Assembly: GCA_043811005.1 (NCBI GenBank)
Contig: JBDRNO010000081.1
Location: 1-11,589 of the forward strand
Direction of reading: 5' to 3'
DNA from: JBDRNO01 sp043811005
Lineage (GTDB): Bacteria > Bacteroidota > Bacteroidia > NORP154
Length of the DNA: 11,589 bases
In this document: piece by piece, positions 1 through 6,569 of the stretch
Numbering within the stretch: the first letter of the stretch is position 1
How the letters are laid out: each line of letters opens with the position of its first letter
The notes under the pieces: generated by a model
Database searches by the model: none
Seen by the model: the letters and a program-made list of their open reading frames with translations, nothing else
Told to the model about the DNA's origin: nothing
Made by a program: the position numbers and the translations under genes

Positions 1-870
1 TGCTATATTTTGAGATAATATTGCTGTATCCCAATCTGTGTTATCAACTGATGCATCAAGATAAATATCGCCTGCTCCGGTTACATCTCCAGTAACAGCT
101 TTAATTAGAATATGCCATTGACTCCACATAAAACTATTATATTCGGCGCTTGTTGTTGTCGCAGTTACACCGTTTAGAAATGTAATAATTCCTGTATCAG
201 ACATACTGTGTTGGTTTGTTACTTCGGTTGAAACAACCTCATCAACTGCATTGTAACCAGCTATGCGAATTTCTCCCAATTCATTACATTGAAATGGTAC
301 GGCATCACCATCAGCATAAGTTGTCGGCACGGCTTCATATATTCCTGCTATTGGCATGACAACAGGTGTTGCACCAAAAGCACTGCCAATTATCACTAAA
401 TTTAATTCATTATTTCCATCTCTGATTACTACATAACCGCTACCGTTAGTATCACCACGCCATCTATCCCATGTACCTCCTGCGTTATTCCATACCATAG
501 TAAAAGGAATAACATCAAGCGCATTAATAGCTGTAACTGCTGGGTCAAGTCCATCGGCATTTGGTCTGCCTGTTGTTGCTCTTATTAATTGATTAACATC
601 TGCTGGCTCGGCTGGTAGAACTGTTCTTTGGTGACCGATTATACCAATATTATCAGGGTCAGGATTGGTAACAACATCATAGATACCATCCATGTCACAG
701 GTGATTGTGCCTGCAATTACATTAACAGGCATTGGAAACGTTGGACTAACAGGAATGACATCAGCACCATCAACATAATAAGCACACGCATTTACATCTT
801 TGCCATAGAACTTCGTAGTATCTATTACGGCTACTGGATTATGATGTGAACCTAATATATAATTTAGCAT
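1..870 (-). CDS. Virion surface / fibre-like structural protein, C-terminus cut off by window edge
   Basis: Reading leftward from an ATG at 870-868 gives an open frame of 290 codons to the window edge, with no stop, so the C-terminus is missing. The start codon overlaps the stop of the preceding gene (TAATG), which suggests translational coupling. The protein is rich in Gly, Asn, Asp, Thr and Val, has few Lys, and looks all-beta. Two stretches resemble short motifs common in phage surface and fibre proteins: a Trp-Asp-Arg-Trp-Arg-Gly-Asp run around residues 134-140 followed by a Val-rich strand, and YADGDAVPFQCNELGEIRIA around residues 185-204. These motifs usually lie in repeated beta modules that contact the outside of the particle. 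As the last visible gene of the operon, a receptor-binding or spike role is plausible. Assignment to virion structure is fairly firm; the receptor role is inference. Confidence 0.7.
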   Translation of the reverse strand, partial: MLNYILGSHHNPVAVIDTTKFYGKDVNACAYYVDGADVIPVSPTFPMPVNVIAGTITCDMDGIYDVVTNPDPDNIGIIGHQRTVLPAEPADVNQLIRATTGRPNADGLDPAVTAINALDVIPFTMVWNNAGGTWDRWRGDTNGSGYVVIRDGNNELNLVIIGSAFGATPVVMPIAGIYEAVPTTYADGDAVPFQCNELGEIRIAGYNAVDEVVSTEVTNQHSMSDTGIITFLNGVTATTTSAEYNSFMWSQWHILIKAVTGDVTGAGDIYLDASVDNTDWDTAILSQNIA

Positions 871-1280
871 TATCTATCCTTCTTAAATAAAATAACTTCA
901 ACAGTTATGTCACCTGAACTTGTTACTGGGTTTCGCAAGAAATTTCTTTGTAAATTTGTCATAGGAACTTCTAATACTCCTGTAGGAAATATTGTATATT
1001 GCTGTCTTTTAGCTCCACCATAGAATAATTCATCAAGCGCATTTACGTTGGTGTTGCGAATAACTATTGATGCTATATTGCTTTCGACAAAATATTCTGC
1101 TGTTGCAGGGTCATCACCTGTAGCAACATTGGCTGTAAAATACCCCTCGCCAGGTGCTAACGCACCAGCTAAAACAACAGCCATAGAATATATAGTATTA
1201 TTAGGAATGACAAAATAATAACTATCTACGTCATCCGCTTTAATTGTTCGTACGTTTTGTATGTCATAGTAATTAAACAT
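870..1280 (-). CDS. Small beta-rich putative virion protein, 136 aa
   Basis: No family was recognised. The start ATG (1280-1278) overlaps the stop of the upstream gene as TAATG, and a GGGGGT stretch a few bases upstream can serve as ribosome binding site. The stop overlaps the next ATG in the same way, so this gene is coupled on both sides. The protein alternates short hydrophobic strands with Gly/Asn/Asp turns, has no membrane segment or signal peptide, and ends in a strand (ITVEVILFKK), which recalls the final strand of the small beta-barrel proteins encoded upstream. Its position between those proteins and the surface-type protein suggests an adaptor or a base for the spike. That role rests on gene order only. 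Confidence 0.6.
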   Translation of the reverse strand: MFNYYDIQNVRTIKADDVDSYYFVIPNNTIYSMAVVLAGALAPGEGYFTANVATGDDPATAEYFVESNIASIVIRNTNVNALDELFYGGAKRQQYTIFPTGVLEVPMTNLQRNFLRNPVTSSGDITVEVILFKKDR

Positions 1281-1645
1281 TAATTACCCCCATTCTCGGT
1301 TAAAGGTCTAGGAGTAATACTCATGCCTTCGTCATACGGGTCAACAAAATAATATTTATCTTTATATTTCTTATATATTATTGGATAACCATATACTTCT
1401 TTTCCTATCCATCTGCCATTAAACACAAATTGTGATATAAAATAATCCCATGCAGCAGAAATATTCAATCGATTTTCTCTTGCATAAGATTCCACAAATT
1501 TACTTTCACCATTTTTGATAAAATGATTTTTAATAGCAATTCTTAACACGTTTCCTTTTATTATATGACCAGTACTATTGGTCATAGTTTTCATGTTAAT
1601 AGTTTTTGAATTGCTATGAATAATTAACATAAAATATTCTGACAT
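1280..1645 (-). CDS. Hypothetical protein, 121 aa
   Basis: No family was recognised. Translation starts at the ATG ending at 1645, with AAAGGAAAG about nine bases upstream, and the stop overlaps the next start (TAATG). The sequence is mixed alpha/beta, rich in Lys, Asn, Tyr and Ile, and basic overall, unlike its neighbours, which are Gly/Asp-rich and beta. A central stretch around residues 64-105 (AAWDYFISQFVFNGRWIGKEV, then a Tyr/Lys-rich run) could form a small folded core. There is no signal peptide or membrane segment. It is kept as real because of the good ribosome binding site, the tight packing and the absence of any better frame. It could be a chaperone or assembly factor for a neighbouring virion protein, but nothing in the sequence shows that. 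Confidence 0.6.
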   Translation of the reverse strand: MSEYFMLIIHSNSKTINMKTMTNSTGHIIKGNVLRIAIKNHFIKNGESKFVESYARENRLNISAAWDYFISQFVFNGRWIGKEVYGYPIIYKKYKDKYYFVDPYDEGMSITPRPLTENGGN

Positions 1646-1647
1646 AA

Positions 1648-2277
1648 TTATCTTTCCTTTACATTAATTGTACAATAAAGAATAATAACTCCCGTTGCCC
1701 ATACATCCTGAACTACAATATCATCAGCATCGGATGTTAAGCCTGCGCCTAATTGTATTCTGCTATTCTCTTTAGCATTTATAAACATTTCTAACATAAA
1801 TCTATGTTGACCAGCAGAAATAACCTCATAGTTCCAACAGGTAGCATTATCAATCAATATTGCATACTCAAAATAGTTATCTATTTGAGGTATAGAGCAT
1901 TGACAGTAATATCTAATCATTTTTCCTGTATAGCCCTGTGGAACTTCTGCATTACACACAATTAAATTAGAAATCTGTGATTGATTTCCAAATGTTAAAT
2001 CGTTTCCATGTGTTCTGAATCTATCTCTGTAACCATCACCCAAATCAGGTTGTTCTCTCATCAAAGATATTGCACCTTTGACTTCGATAATTTTTTCTTT
2101 TCTGTATATGAAATCAGGATTGCGGTAAATATCACGTTCGCTTACATAAGCTTCTTGTTGCAATTCATTAGGATTACCATAGAAAGGTTGCTGATGCACA
2201 GGAGAAACAACATATTTATGTGCTTCTCTACATTCTCTGGAACGAGAAGTATCGCTATTTATATTTTCTTCAGGCAT
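1648..2277 (-). CDS. Putative minor virion protein, beta-rich, Cys-containing, 209 aa
   Basis: The start ATG immediately follows the TAA of the upstream gene. The ribosome binding site is only fair (GAAAGGT), so re-initiation by terminating ribosomes is likely. Residues 1-60 are polar and probably extended (QQPFYGNPNELQQEAY around 29-44). Residues 100-205 look like an eight-strand beta sandwich: short hydrophobic strands separated by Gly/Asn turns, with a VPQGYTGKMIRYY stretch around 112-124 and a late ISAGQHRFMLEMFIN stretch around 153-167. It ends near VWATGVIIL (192-200), which recalls the strand ending in Gly of the small proteins encoded upstream. It has six Cys, most of them in the beta core. 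The likely role is a vertex, spike-base or minor capsid protein. No enzymatic motif was seen. Confidence 0.62.
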   Translation of the reverse strand: MPEENINSDTSRSRECREAHKYVVSPVHQQPFYGNPNELQQEAYVSERDIYRNPDFIYRKEKIIEVKGAISLMREQPDLGDGYRDRFRTHGNDLTFGNQSQISNLIVCNAEVPQGYTGKMIRYYCQCSIPQIDNYFEYAILIDNATCWNYEVISAGQHRFMLEMFINAKENSRIQLGAGLTSDADDIVVQDVWATGVIILYCTINVKER

Positions 2278-2802
2278 TTATTTTACCTTTCTTTGTACAC
2301 CGAAAAACGCTATTTGTACATAATCATCAGCATTAAAAGTATATTCACTGCGCAAATGTACTTCAAGAATAGTTTGTGCTGCGAACCCTCTTGGTATCGG
2401 TAACCAATTCTGATATTCTGCATTACCAGCAAAATCTGTCCAGTGAATCCATGTTCTGCCAAGCCAGTTATTGTCATACTCATTGAATATATTTATATAC
2501 AAAGGTATGTCCCATAAAATAGCATCACCTCCACTGTCATAAATAATACCTGTAACATAGAAAGCAAAGAAATCAGCACGAGCCAAAACCTGTAGTGTCG
2601 TCATGTTTTGTACAGGTGTTCCGACTACTCCATCAGGTCCATTAATTCTATCAGTATTCAATACAAAGAATTTTCCATAATTATAGTAATTGTTTAACGG
2701 GTCTAGAGTAAAATGTTTCAATGGCTCTTGAAGCTTAATTTCTAATTCCCGTTTTCTTTCCACTAAATCTCGAATTTGCATTTCATCATATAGATTTGTC
2801 AT
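2278..2802 (-). CDS. Putative minor capsid/vertex protein, single beta-barrel type, 174 aa
   Basis: The start is at the ATG ending at 2802, with AAGGAAA just upstream, two bases after the stop of the preceding gene. Residues 5-30 are charged and probably coiled-coil (DLVERKRELEIKLQEPL). From residue 40 on it is beta-rich. The C-terminal part shows a pattern shared with the two preceding genes: a strand ending in Pro (ILWDIPLYINIF, about 95-106), a polar loop, LPIPRG (134-139), an amphipathic strand, and a last strand ending FFGVQRK (166-172). The neighbouring 172-aa protein has the same coiled-coil start and ends LVGILRK, so the two are probably diverged duplicates. The family is unidentified. 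A homo- or hetero-oligomeric vertex or decoration protein is inferred. Confidence 0.65.
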   Translation of the reverse strand: MTNLYDEMQIRDLVERKRELEIKLQEPLKHFTLDPLNNYYNYGKFFVLNTDRINGPDGVVGTPVQNMTTLQVLARADFFAFYVTGIIYDSGGDAILWDIPLYINIFNEYDNNWLGRTWIHWTDFAGNAEYQNWLPIPRGFAAQTILEVHLRSEYTFNADDYVQIAFFGVQRKVK

Positions 2803-2804
2803 AG

Positions 2805-3323
2805 TTATTTCCTTAATATACCTACTAGAGTAAAATCAATTAAATATTCTGTTGCACTGTTATTGATAATATCAACATTGCAATTAGAACCCTTTGGGAA
2901 ATCCATAGTTTTATGCAATATATATGGATGCCTTGCATCACTCAGAAAATGTTTTACCAATACATTCCCATCAATAATTTCTAATTGGTCAGCAGGTGCA
3001 TATATTTTTATTGTCAATGGAGTTTCAGTTACACTTGTTTTTCTTATCACTGTTTTTGTAATTGTATCCATTAAATGACACATAATATATTTAGCATAGA
3101 ACGTATAATCTAAATTAAAATCTATTTGAAACGTAGCAGGTCTGTTGTTTGCAGGACAAGTTATACCTTCTACGTTAGCATAATAAGGTATTCCAAGCCC
3201 GTAAACAGCCTTGTCAAATTCCGCATCAAGTGCAGACATAACAGATTCTTGTCCACGTCTTACCAACTGGTTTTCCAATTCCATAACTTCTGCTTCTAAT
3301 CGTAATACTTCATAATTGCTCAT
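2805..3323 (-). CDS. Putative minor capsid/vertex protein, single beta-barrel type, 172 aa
   Basis: The start is at the ATG ending at 3323, with GGAGAG upstream that overlaps the end of the previous gene. The N-terminus (residues 4-36, EVLRLEAEVMELENQLVRRG and on) has strong heptad character, so a coiled coil that assembles subunits is likely. Residues 60-172 are beta strands: FQIDFNLDYTFYAKYIM (65-81), PLTIKIYAP (102-110), a loop, a strand reaching MDFPKGSNCNVDIINN (140-155), and the final strand DFTLVGILRK. This layout matches the 174-aa and 158-aa neighbours and, more loosely, the C-terminal halves of the three larger proteins upstream. The best guess is a vertex or decoration protein; no database family was recognised. 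Confidence 0.66.
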   Translation of the reverse strand: MSNYEVLRLEAEVMELENQLVRRGQESVMSALDAEFDKAVYGLGIPYYANVEGITCPANNRPATFQIDFNLDYTFYAKYIMCHLMDTITKTVIRKTSVTETPLTIKIYAPADQLEIIDGNVLVKHFLSDARHPYILHKTMDFPKGSNCNVDIINNSATEYLIDFTLVGILRK

Positions 3324-3337
3324 ATTATTAACTCTCC

Positions 3338-3814
3338 TTATAGGTAGTTCATTATTTGATTGCCAGTGTAAACAACACGAACACTTATTGCATCGGCGGT
3401 ATCGTTATAAATTGTTATAATGTGCCTTGTTTTGCCTGGCATCAATATTGGCAATGGATAAACGTTTTGTCTTTCACTGTCACCACTGAAAAGTGATATA
3501 TCAATCGGGTTGCGACATAAATCTTCATGCGTGTTATAATTAGTGATTTGCAATCTGATTCTGCGCTGATTATAGAGGAAAGGATTAGCTCCAGTCCTGT
3601 CTAATACCTCAATATTATAAATTAAATAATCATAATTCGGGTCGACATATAATTCAGCGACCCCCGTTGCATTGGCAAGTATAGCGATTACTTCATTTTT
3701 ATTGCCATCCATTTGTTTGGCAGCTTTTACTAATAATTTGCCTTTGGTTCTCCATGTAAATAATTCGTTTTCTATCAATTTACCAAAGTATCGCGACGTG
3801 TGTAATAAATCCAT
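3338..3814 (-). CDS. Putative minor capsid protein, single beta-barrel type, 158 aa
   Basis: First gene after the intrinsic terminator at 3831-3875. Its ribosome binding site (CAGGAGA) begins only a few bases after the terminator T-run, so there is little room for a separate promoter and it is probably expressed by read-through. Residues 1-40 are polar and helical. Residues 60-155 are beta: DYLIYNIEVLD (62-72), RRIRLQITNYN (84-94), then a segment with NPIDISLFSGDS (102-113), LPILMPGKTRHIITIYND (121-138) and VRVVYTG (145-151). The pattern of a Pro-Gly turn, an amphipathic strand, Asn, a short loop and a hydrophobic strand ending in Gly is shared with the 172- and 174-aa neighbours. Assignment as a minor virion protein rests on this pattern and on gene order. 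Confidence 0.65.
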   Translation of the reverse strand: MDLLHTSRYFGKLIENELFTWRTKGKLLVKAAKQMDGNKNEVIAILANATGVAELYVDPNYDYLIYNIEVLDRTGANPFLYNQRRIRLQITNYNTHEDLCRNPIDISLFSGDSERQNVYPLPILMPGKTRHIITIYNDTADAISVRVVYTGNQIMNYL

Positions 3815-3830
3815 ACTTATCTCCTGTATA

Positions 3831-3875
3831 ATAAAAAAGGCGAGGCGAGCAGCTTTTTTACTCGCTATCGCCTTT
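3831..3875 (-). terminator. Rho-independent terminator inside the structural operon
   Basis: Read on the minus strand, AAAGGCGA-TA-GCGAG (3875-3861), an 11-base loop, and CTCGC-C-TCGCCTTT (3849-3836) form a GC-rich hairpin with one small internal mismatch. It is followed by TTTTTTAT (3838-3831). This is a classic intrinsic terminator for leftward transcription. It lies about 25 bases after the stop of the third capsid-type gene (3901) and just before the ribosome binding site of the next gene. On the plus strand the hairpin is followed only by ATTTG, so it probably works leftward only. Confidence 0.85.
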
Positions 3876-3900
3876 ATTTGTTACGAAAGCTTTATTGCTA

Positions 3901-4560
3901 TTATTGCGCTTGCAAGAATTCTGAACCATGTAAATACATAGTAAAGTATAAATGCTGATTAGCAGCAATAATCGTTGCCACTGGCAATGTCCATGTTACC
4001 TCGAAATTTTCTTCCGATTTGATTGACAAAGGTGTACCAACCATAAAAGGTCCCATATGACAAAAATCGAACATTTCATGGAAAAAATCGTTGCCGGCAC
4101 CAATATTTGCGTGCGTCTGAACAAAGTGGTCATATTTCTGACCTATTTGATGAGCTTTCCAATGATACCAACGTTTATCGGTTCGCTTGAACTCAATAAC
4201 GGAATCAAGGACATTTTGCCACCTGTCTCTCATGTCATATATCGGTGCTGGTAAAATTACGCCCGCTGCTGCTGCTGTTGCATCATAATAATATCTTGCA
4301 GTACAGCTAACAGCATCCATTCTAAATTCTCGCCCAGAAGGTATCTGGCTAGCTTTTCTAAGATTCGATGTTGTTACTACTTGTGAGCCACCGAATAGAT
4401 TTCGTGTAGTTACTGGAATTGTTGCAGCAGTAAAATGCAATCTCGACCAGTATGTTCGCTTAACCATTGAACTCATAGCGAGTACTTCTGCACCTAATAT
4501 ACTATATACAGGTATTAGCGTTCCTGTGCCACTATCGGCATAATGGATAGGGTCTGGCAT
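3901..4560 (-). CDS. Putative capsid protein 3 (beta-rich paralogue), 219 aa
   Basis: The start is at the ATG ending at 4560, with AAAAGGAGA upstream. It is the third of three consecutive similar-sized beta-rich genes. The layout matches the other two: a region with RTYWSRLHF (35-43), a strand leading to NLFGG (54-58), a TSNLRKASQIPSGREFRMDAV stretch (64-84), two central strands, and a C-terminal part TPLSIKSEENFEVTWTLPV (176-194), then LYFTMYLHGSEF (204-215). The middle (105-170) is rich in Trp, His, Tyr and Phe. There is no signal peptide, membrane segment or catalytic motif. A strong terminator follows directly, as expected for the end of a highly expressed transcript. A major or second capsid protein is the best inference; a single jelly-roll fold is suspected, not shown. 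Confidence 0.68.
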   Translation of the reverse strand: MPDPIHYADSGTGTLIPVYSILGAEVLAMSSMVKRTYWSRLHFTAATIPVTTRNLFGGSQVVTTSNLRKASQIPSGREFRMDAVSCTARYYYDATAAAAGVILPAPIYDMRDRWQNVLDSVIEFKRTDKRWYHWKAHQIGQKYDHFVQTHANIGAGNDFFHEMFDFCHMGPFMVGTPLSIKSEENFEVTWTLPVATIIAANQHLYFTMYLHGSEFLQAQ

Positions 4561-4580
4561 TTTATCTCCTTTTTATTTTG

Positions 4581-5228
4581 TTATTGTGGTTGTCTAATAA
4601 TGTTACCACGTAAACCTATTTGGCAATAATAGCAATTTGGTGCAGCGCCAGGCGCAGCAAGAGCTAAAACAGCGTCATTCGGATTACGCCTGATTGTTAC
4701 TTCGATTGTTTCACCAACCCCATAAGCAATATCTTCTGGCAAAGCAACAAAGTCATTTACTCCAATGAACCCATTGGTTACGTATGAAGTATCAGTAGCA
4801 TTAGAAAATTTTGGATTCAATCCATTGCTGGATGGTAAACGTGAAGTATGCGTTTCTGGTAAATCAAGAATAGCACCAGCACGTTTAATCTCAATCGTAG
4901 TTTCTCGCATGAGATGCATTAAATACTCAAAATTCAATAATGCACTATAATATGCTGCTTCGGTGAACCATTCTATGTGTATTGACCAAAACGAAAAAGC
5001 AAACGGGAAGCAACGTTCCTGTTGCAGATTGGTTTCGCCAATATCTTTTGCTACAGCATAACCACTTCCTATTTGATTTTGAGGTACATCAAACATGAGA
5101 AACTCAGCAGGCATGATGGCACCTGCAGCCCAACGATACGTATCTTTGTAAATACGATTTGGGTGAAAGTCGATAGCGTTTATCCTCGCTTCTCCTGTAG
5201 ATGTTACATAAGTCGGTAACTCTTGCAT
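4581..5228 (-). CDS. Putative capsid protein 2 (beta-rich paralogue), 215 aa
   Basis: The start is at the ATG ending at 5228, with AAAGGAGAAAG upstream. Blocks equivalent to those of its neighbours are visible: RIYKDTYRW (25-33), the strand EFLMFDVPQ (42-50), KDIGETNLQQERCFPFAFSFWSI (61-83), a helix-like stretch (90-110, YYSALLNFEYLMHLMRETT), a loop rich in Ser/Asn/Pro (125-150), then FVALPEDIAYGVGETIEVTIRR (160-181) and the last strand CYYCQIGLRGNII (199-211). The KxxxETNL block corresponds to KxxQDTNL in the 241-aa protein, and the LRGN end corresponds to LNGF and LHGS in the other two. The spacing of about 20 bases between these genes is regular. It is best read as one of three different capsid subunits made in comparable amounts. 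Confidence 0.68.
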   Translation of the reverse strand: MQELPTYVTSTGEARINAIDFHPNRIYKDTYRWAAGAIMPAEFLMFDVPQNQIGSGYAVAKDIGETNLQQERCFPFAFSFWSIHIEWFTEAAYYSALLNFEYLMHLMRETTIEIKRAGAILDLPETHTSRLPSSNGLNPKFSNATDTSYVTNGFIGVNDFVALPEDIAYGVGETIEVTIRRNPNDAVLALAAPGAAPNCYYCQIGLRGNIIRQPQ

Positions 5229-5251
5229 TGTCTTTCTCCTTTAATTATTAA

Positions 5252-5977
5252 TTATGCTGGTAATGTTCCAAAACCATTTAGCCAAATACGGAACTTCCTA
5301 TTTGCAGCAAAAGCTGCGACCCTTGCTCCTAATTCCCAGCGCATGATGAATTCTGTGTTTGCTGGTATTACAAGATGCGTTTCACAAATATATAGATTTG
5401 TTGGGTCTGGAATGCTTTGATAAATATAATCATTTGTAAAAGCTCCACCAGCAGTAGTTGACATGACGAGGTTTTCGCCGCCTCCAGTTCCTATCCAACC
5501 GAACGGGATATGGAAATAGTCTACTTCCTGAATCACAAACCATAATTCTGATTTATGAATCAGGTCCAGAAATTCAACAAACGTTACATCAATGTTTACC
5601 GCTTGTATTGCAACACTAAACACTCTGAAATCTTCTCCAGTACCAAGCGAGCCAATTTTTTTGAGGTTTGTATCCTGTTTAGTTTTGGCAAGACCTGTAA
5701 CAGGGTCAGCCCTCCCAACAGGAGTATCAAAAAAAGTATATGAACGTAACGCTGCTGCAGCATTGTCAATTACAATAGTATCGTAAATCGACATCGACAA
5801 ATCTAATCCTAATAGCGAGCGCTCGCCACCAGCAGGCATAAGTGTCGAAATTGGTGCGCATGGGTCGCCACCAGCGGCTAATGCAAAATCTTGTAACCAT
5901 TTATCCATGTTAATAGGAGTGCCACTGCCACTACCCCCAACGGCTCTCTTGTATGCTTCTATTTCGGCTTTAGTCAT
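5252..5977 (-). CDS. Putative capsid protein 1 (major capsid candidate), 241 aa
   Basis: The start is at the ATG ending at 5977, with AAAGGAGAAATAAA upstream. An N-terminal Gly/Ser-rich arm (residues 12-22) precedes the folded part, a common feature of capsid proteins that link to neighbours. Visible blocks are IYDTIVIDN (64-72), TFFDTPVGR (81-89), KTKQDTNLKKIGSLGTGEDFRVFSV (98-122), HKSELWFVIQEVDYFHIPFG (141-160), a GTGGGEN turn (163-169), then LYICETHLVIPANTEFIMRW (195-214) and the final FRIWLNGFGTLPA (229-241). The FFDTPVG...DTNL...F block recalls uncharacterised virion proteins of other bacterial viruses; this is from memory and not verified. It lacks the features of an HK97-fold capsid protein. 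The likely role is the major capsid subunit of a tailless particle. Confidence 0.7.
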   Translation of the reverse strand: MTKAEIEAYKRAVGGSGSGTPINMDKWLQDFALAAGGDPCAPISTLMPAGGERSLLGLDLSMSIYDTIVIDNAAAALRSYTFFDTPVGRADPVTGLAKTKQDTNLKKIGSLGTGEDFRVFSVAIQAVNIDVTFVEFLDLIHKSELWFVIQEVDYFHIPFGWIGTGGGENLVMSTTAGGAFTNDYIYQSIPDPTNLYICETHLVIPANTEFIMRWELGARVAAFAANRKFRIWLNGFGTLPA

Positions 5978-5995
5978 TTTATTTCTCCTTTATAA

Positions 5996-6556
5996 TTATG
6001 CGTATCTTACGCCCTTGTTTCTCTGATAATTACCAATCGACTGTGCTTTTTTACCTAAATTACCAAAAAAAGTTCGTTTTGGACGGAAGCGTTTTGGGTT
6101 CCCCGCACGCTCCGTACGACCAGACGTCATCATCCCAACTCTTGATTCACTTGGGTAACCCTTCGTAGCAGCCCAATCTCCTAATGTCATTCGTTTGAAT
6201 GTCTGCACAGCCTCAACATCCGGTGCAAAATTGTCTATCAGATTTTTTGCCAAATTTAACCCAGCCATACCATAAGCAGCAGCTTGAGCTATATCTTTAT
6301 CCAGCTTTTCTAGTGGTATTTTTGGTATTAAATAATATGCTGCCAAAACAGATATAATTGGACTACCAACACCTGAAAAAAATTGTCCAGCTTTTGCCAT
6401 AAAACCCTCTTTTTGACCTAATGGGTCAAAAACAAATTTTCGCAAAATACCATTAATCAGGTTTATAGTCATCAAACCGCCTAAAGCTGAACCTGCTTTG
6501 CCAGTGATTTCTCCAAATGGTAATTTTGGTATTCCAGGATTATAAAGTCTAGCCAT
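5996..6556 (-). CDS. Hydrophobic protein with basic C-terminus, 186 aa, possible virion membrane protein
   Basis: The frame is open 25 codons further upstream (to 6631), but that start would overlap the preceding gene by 62 bases and has no ribosome binding site. The ATG ending at 6556 has AAGGAG six bases before it and was chosen. Residues 14-46 (GEITGKAGSALGGLMTINLI...) and 60-80 (FSGVGSPIISVLAAYYLIPKI) are hydrophobic, and 88-108 form a further Ala/Gly-rich helix. Residues 145-186 are strongly basic (GRTERAGNPKRFRPKRTFFG). A Gly-rich hydrophobic body with a basic tail suits a protein that lies in or against an internal virion membrane and touches nucleic acid with its tail. It stands directly before the capsid candidates. 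No family was recognised, and a scaffold-like role is an alternative. Confidence 0.6.
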   Translation of the reverse strand: MARLYNPGIPKLPFGEITGKAGSALGGLMTINLINGILRKFVFDPLGQKEGFMAKAGQFFSGVGSPIISVLAAYYLIPKIPLEKLDKDIAQAAAYGMAGLNLAKNLIDNFAPDVEAVQTFKRMTLGDWAATKGYPSESRVGMMTSGRTERAGNPKRFRPKRTFFGNLGKKAQSIGNYQRNKGVRYA

Positions 6557-6562
6557 TTTTAA

Positions 6563-6568
6563 CTCCTT
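6563..6568 (-). promoter_or_regulatory. Ribosome binding site AAGGAG fixing the 6556 start
   Basis: The minus-strand sequence AAGGAG lies six bases before the ATG ending at 6556, at ideal spacing. It decides in favour of the short 186-aa form over the longer open frame that begins inside the preceding gene. Confidence 0.85.
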
Positions 6569-6569
6569 A

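Noticed and set aside
628..849. A 73-aa plus-strand open frame near the left edge
   Set aside because: It lies wholly antisense to the truncated surface-protein gene, which is open across the whole region and carries recognisable motifs.
2008..2403. A 131-aa plus-strand open frame
   Set aside because: It crosses the junction of two well-supported minus-strand genes that have their own ribosome binding sites, and its composition is typical of antisense translation of AT-rich genes.
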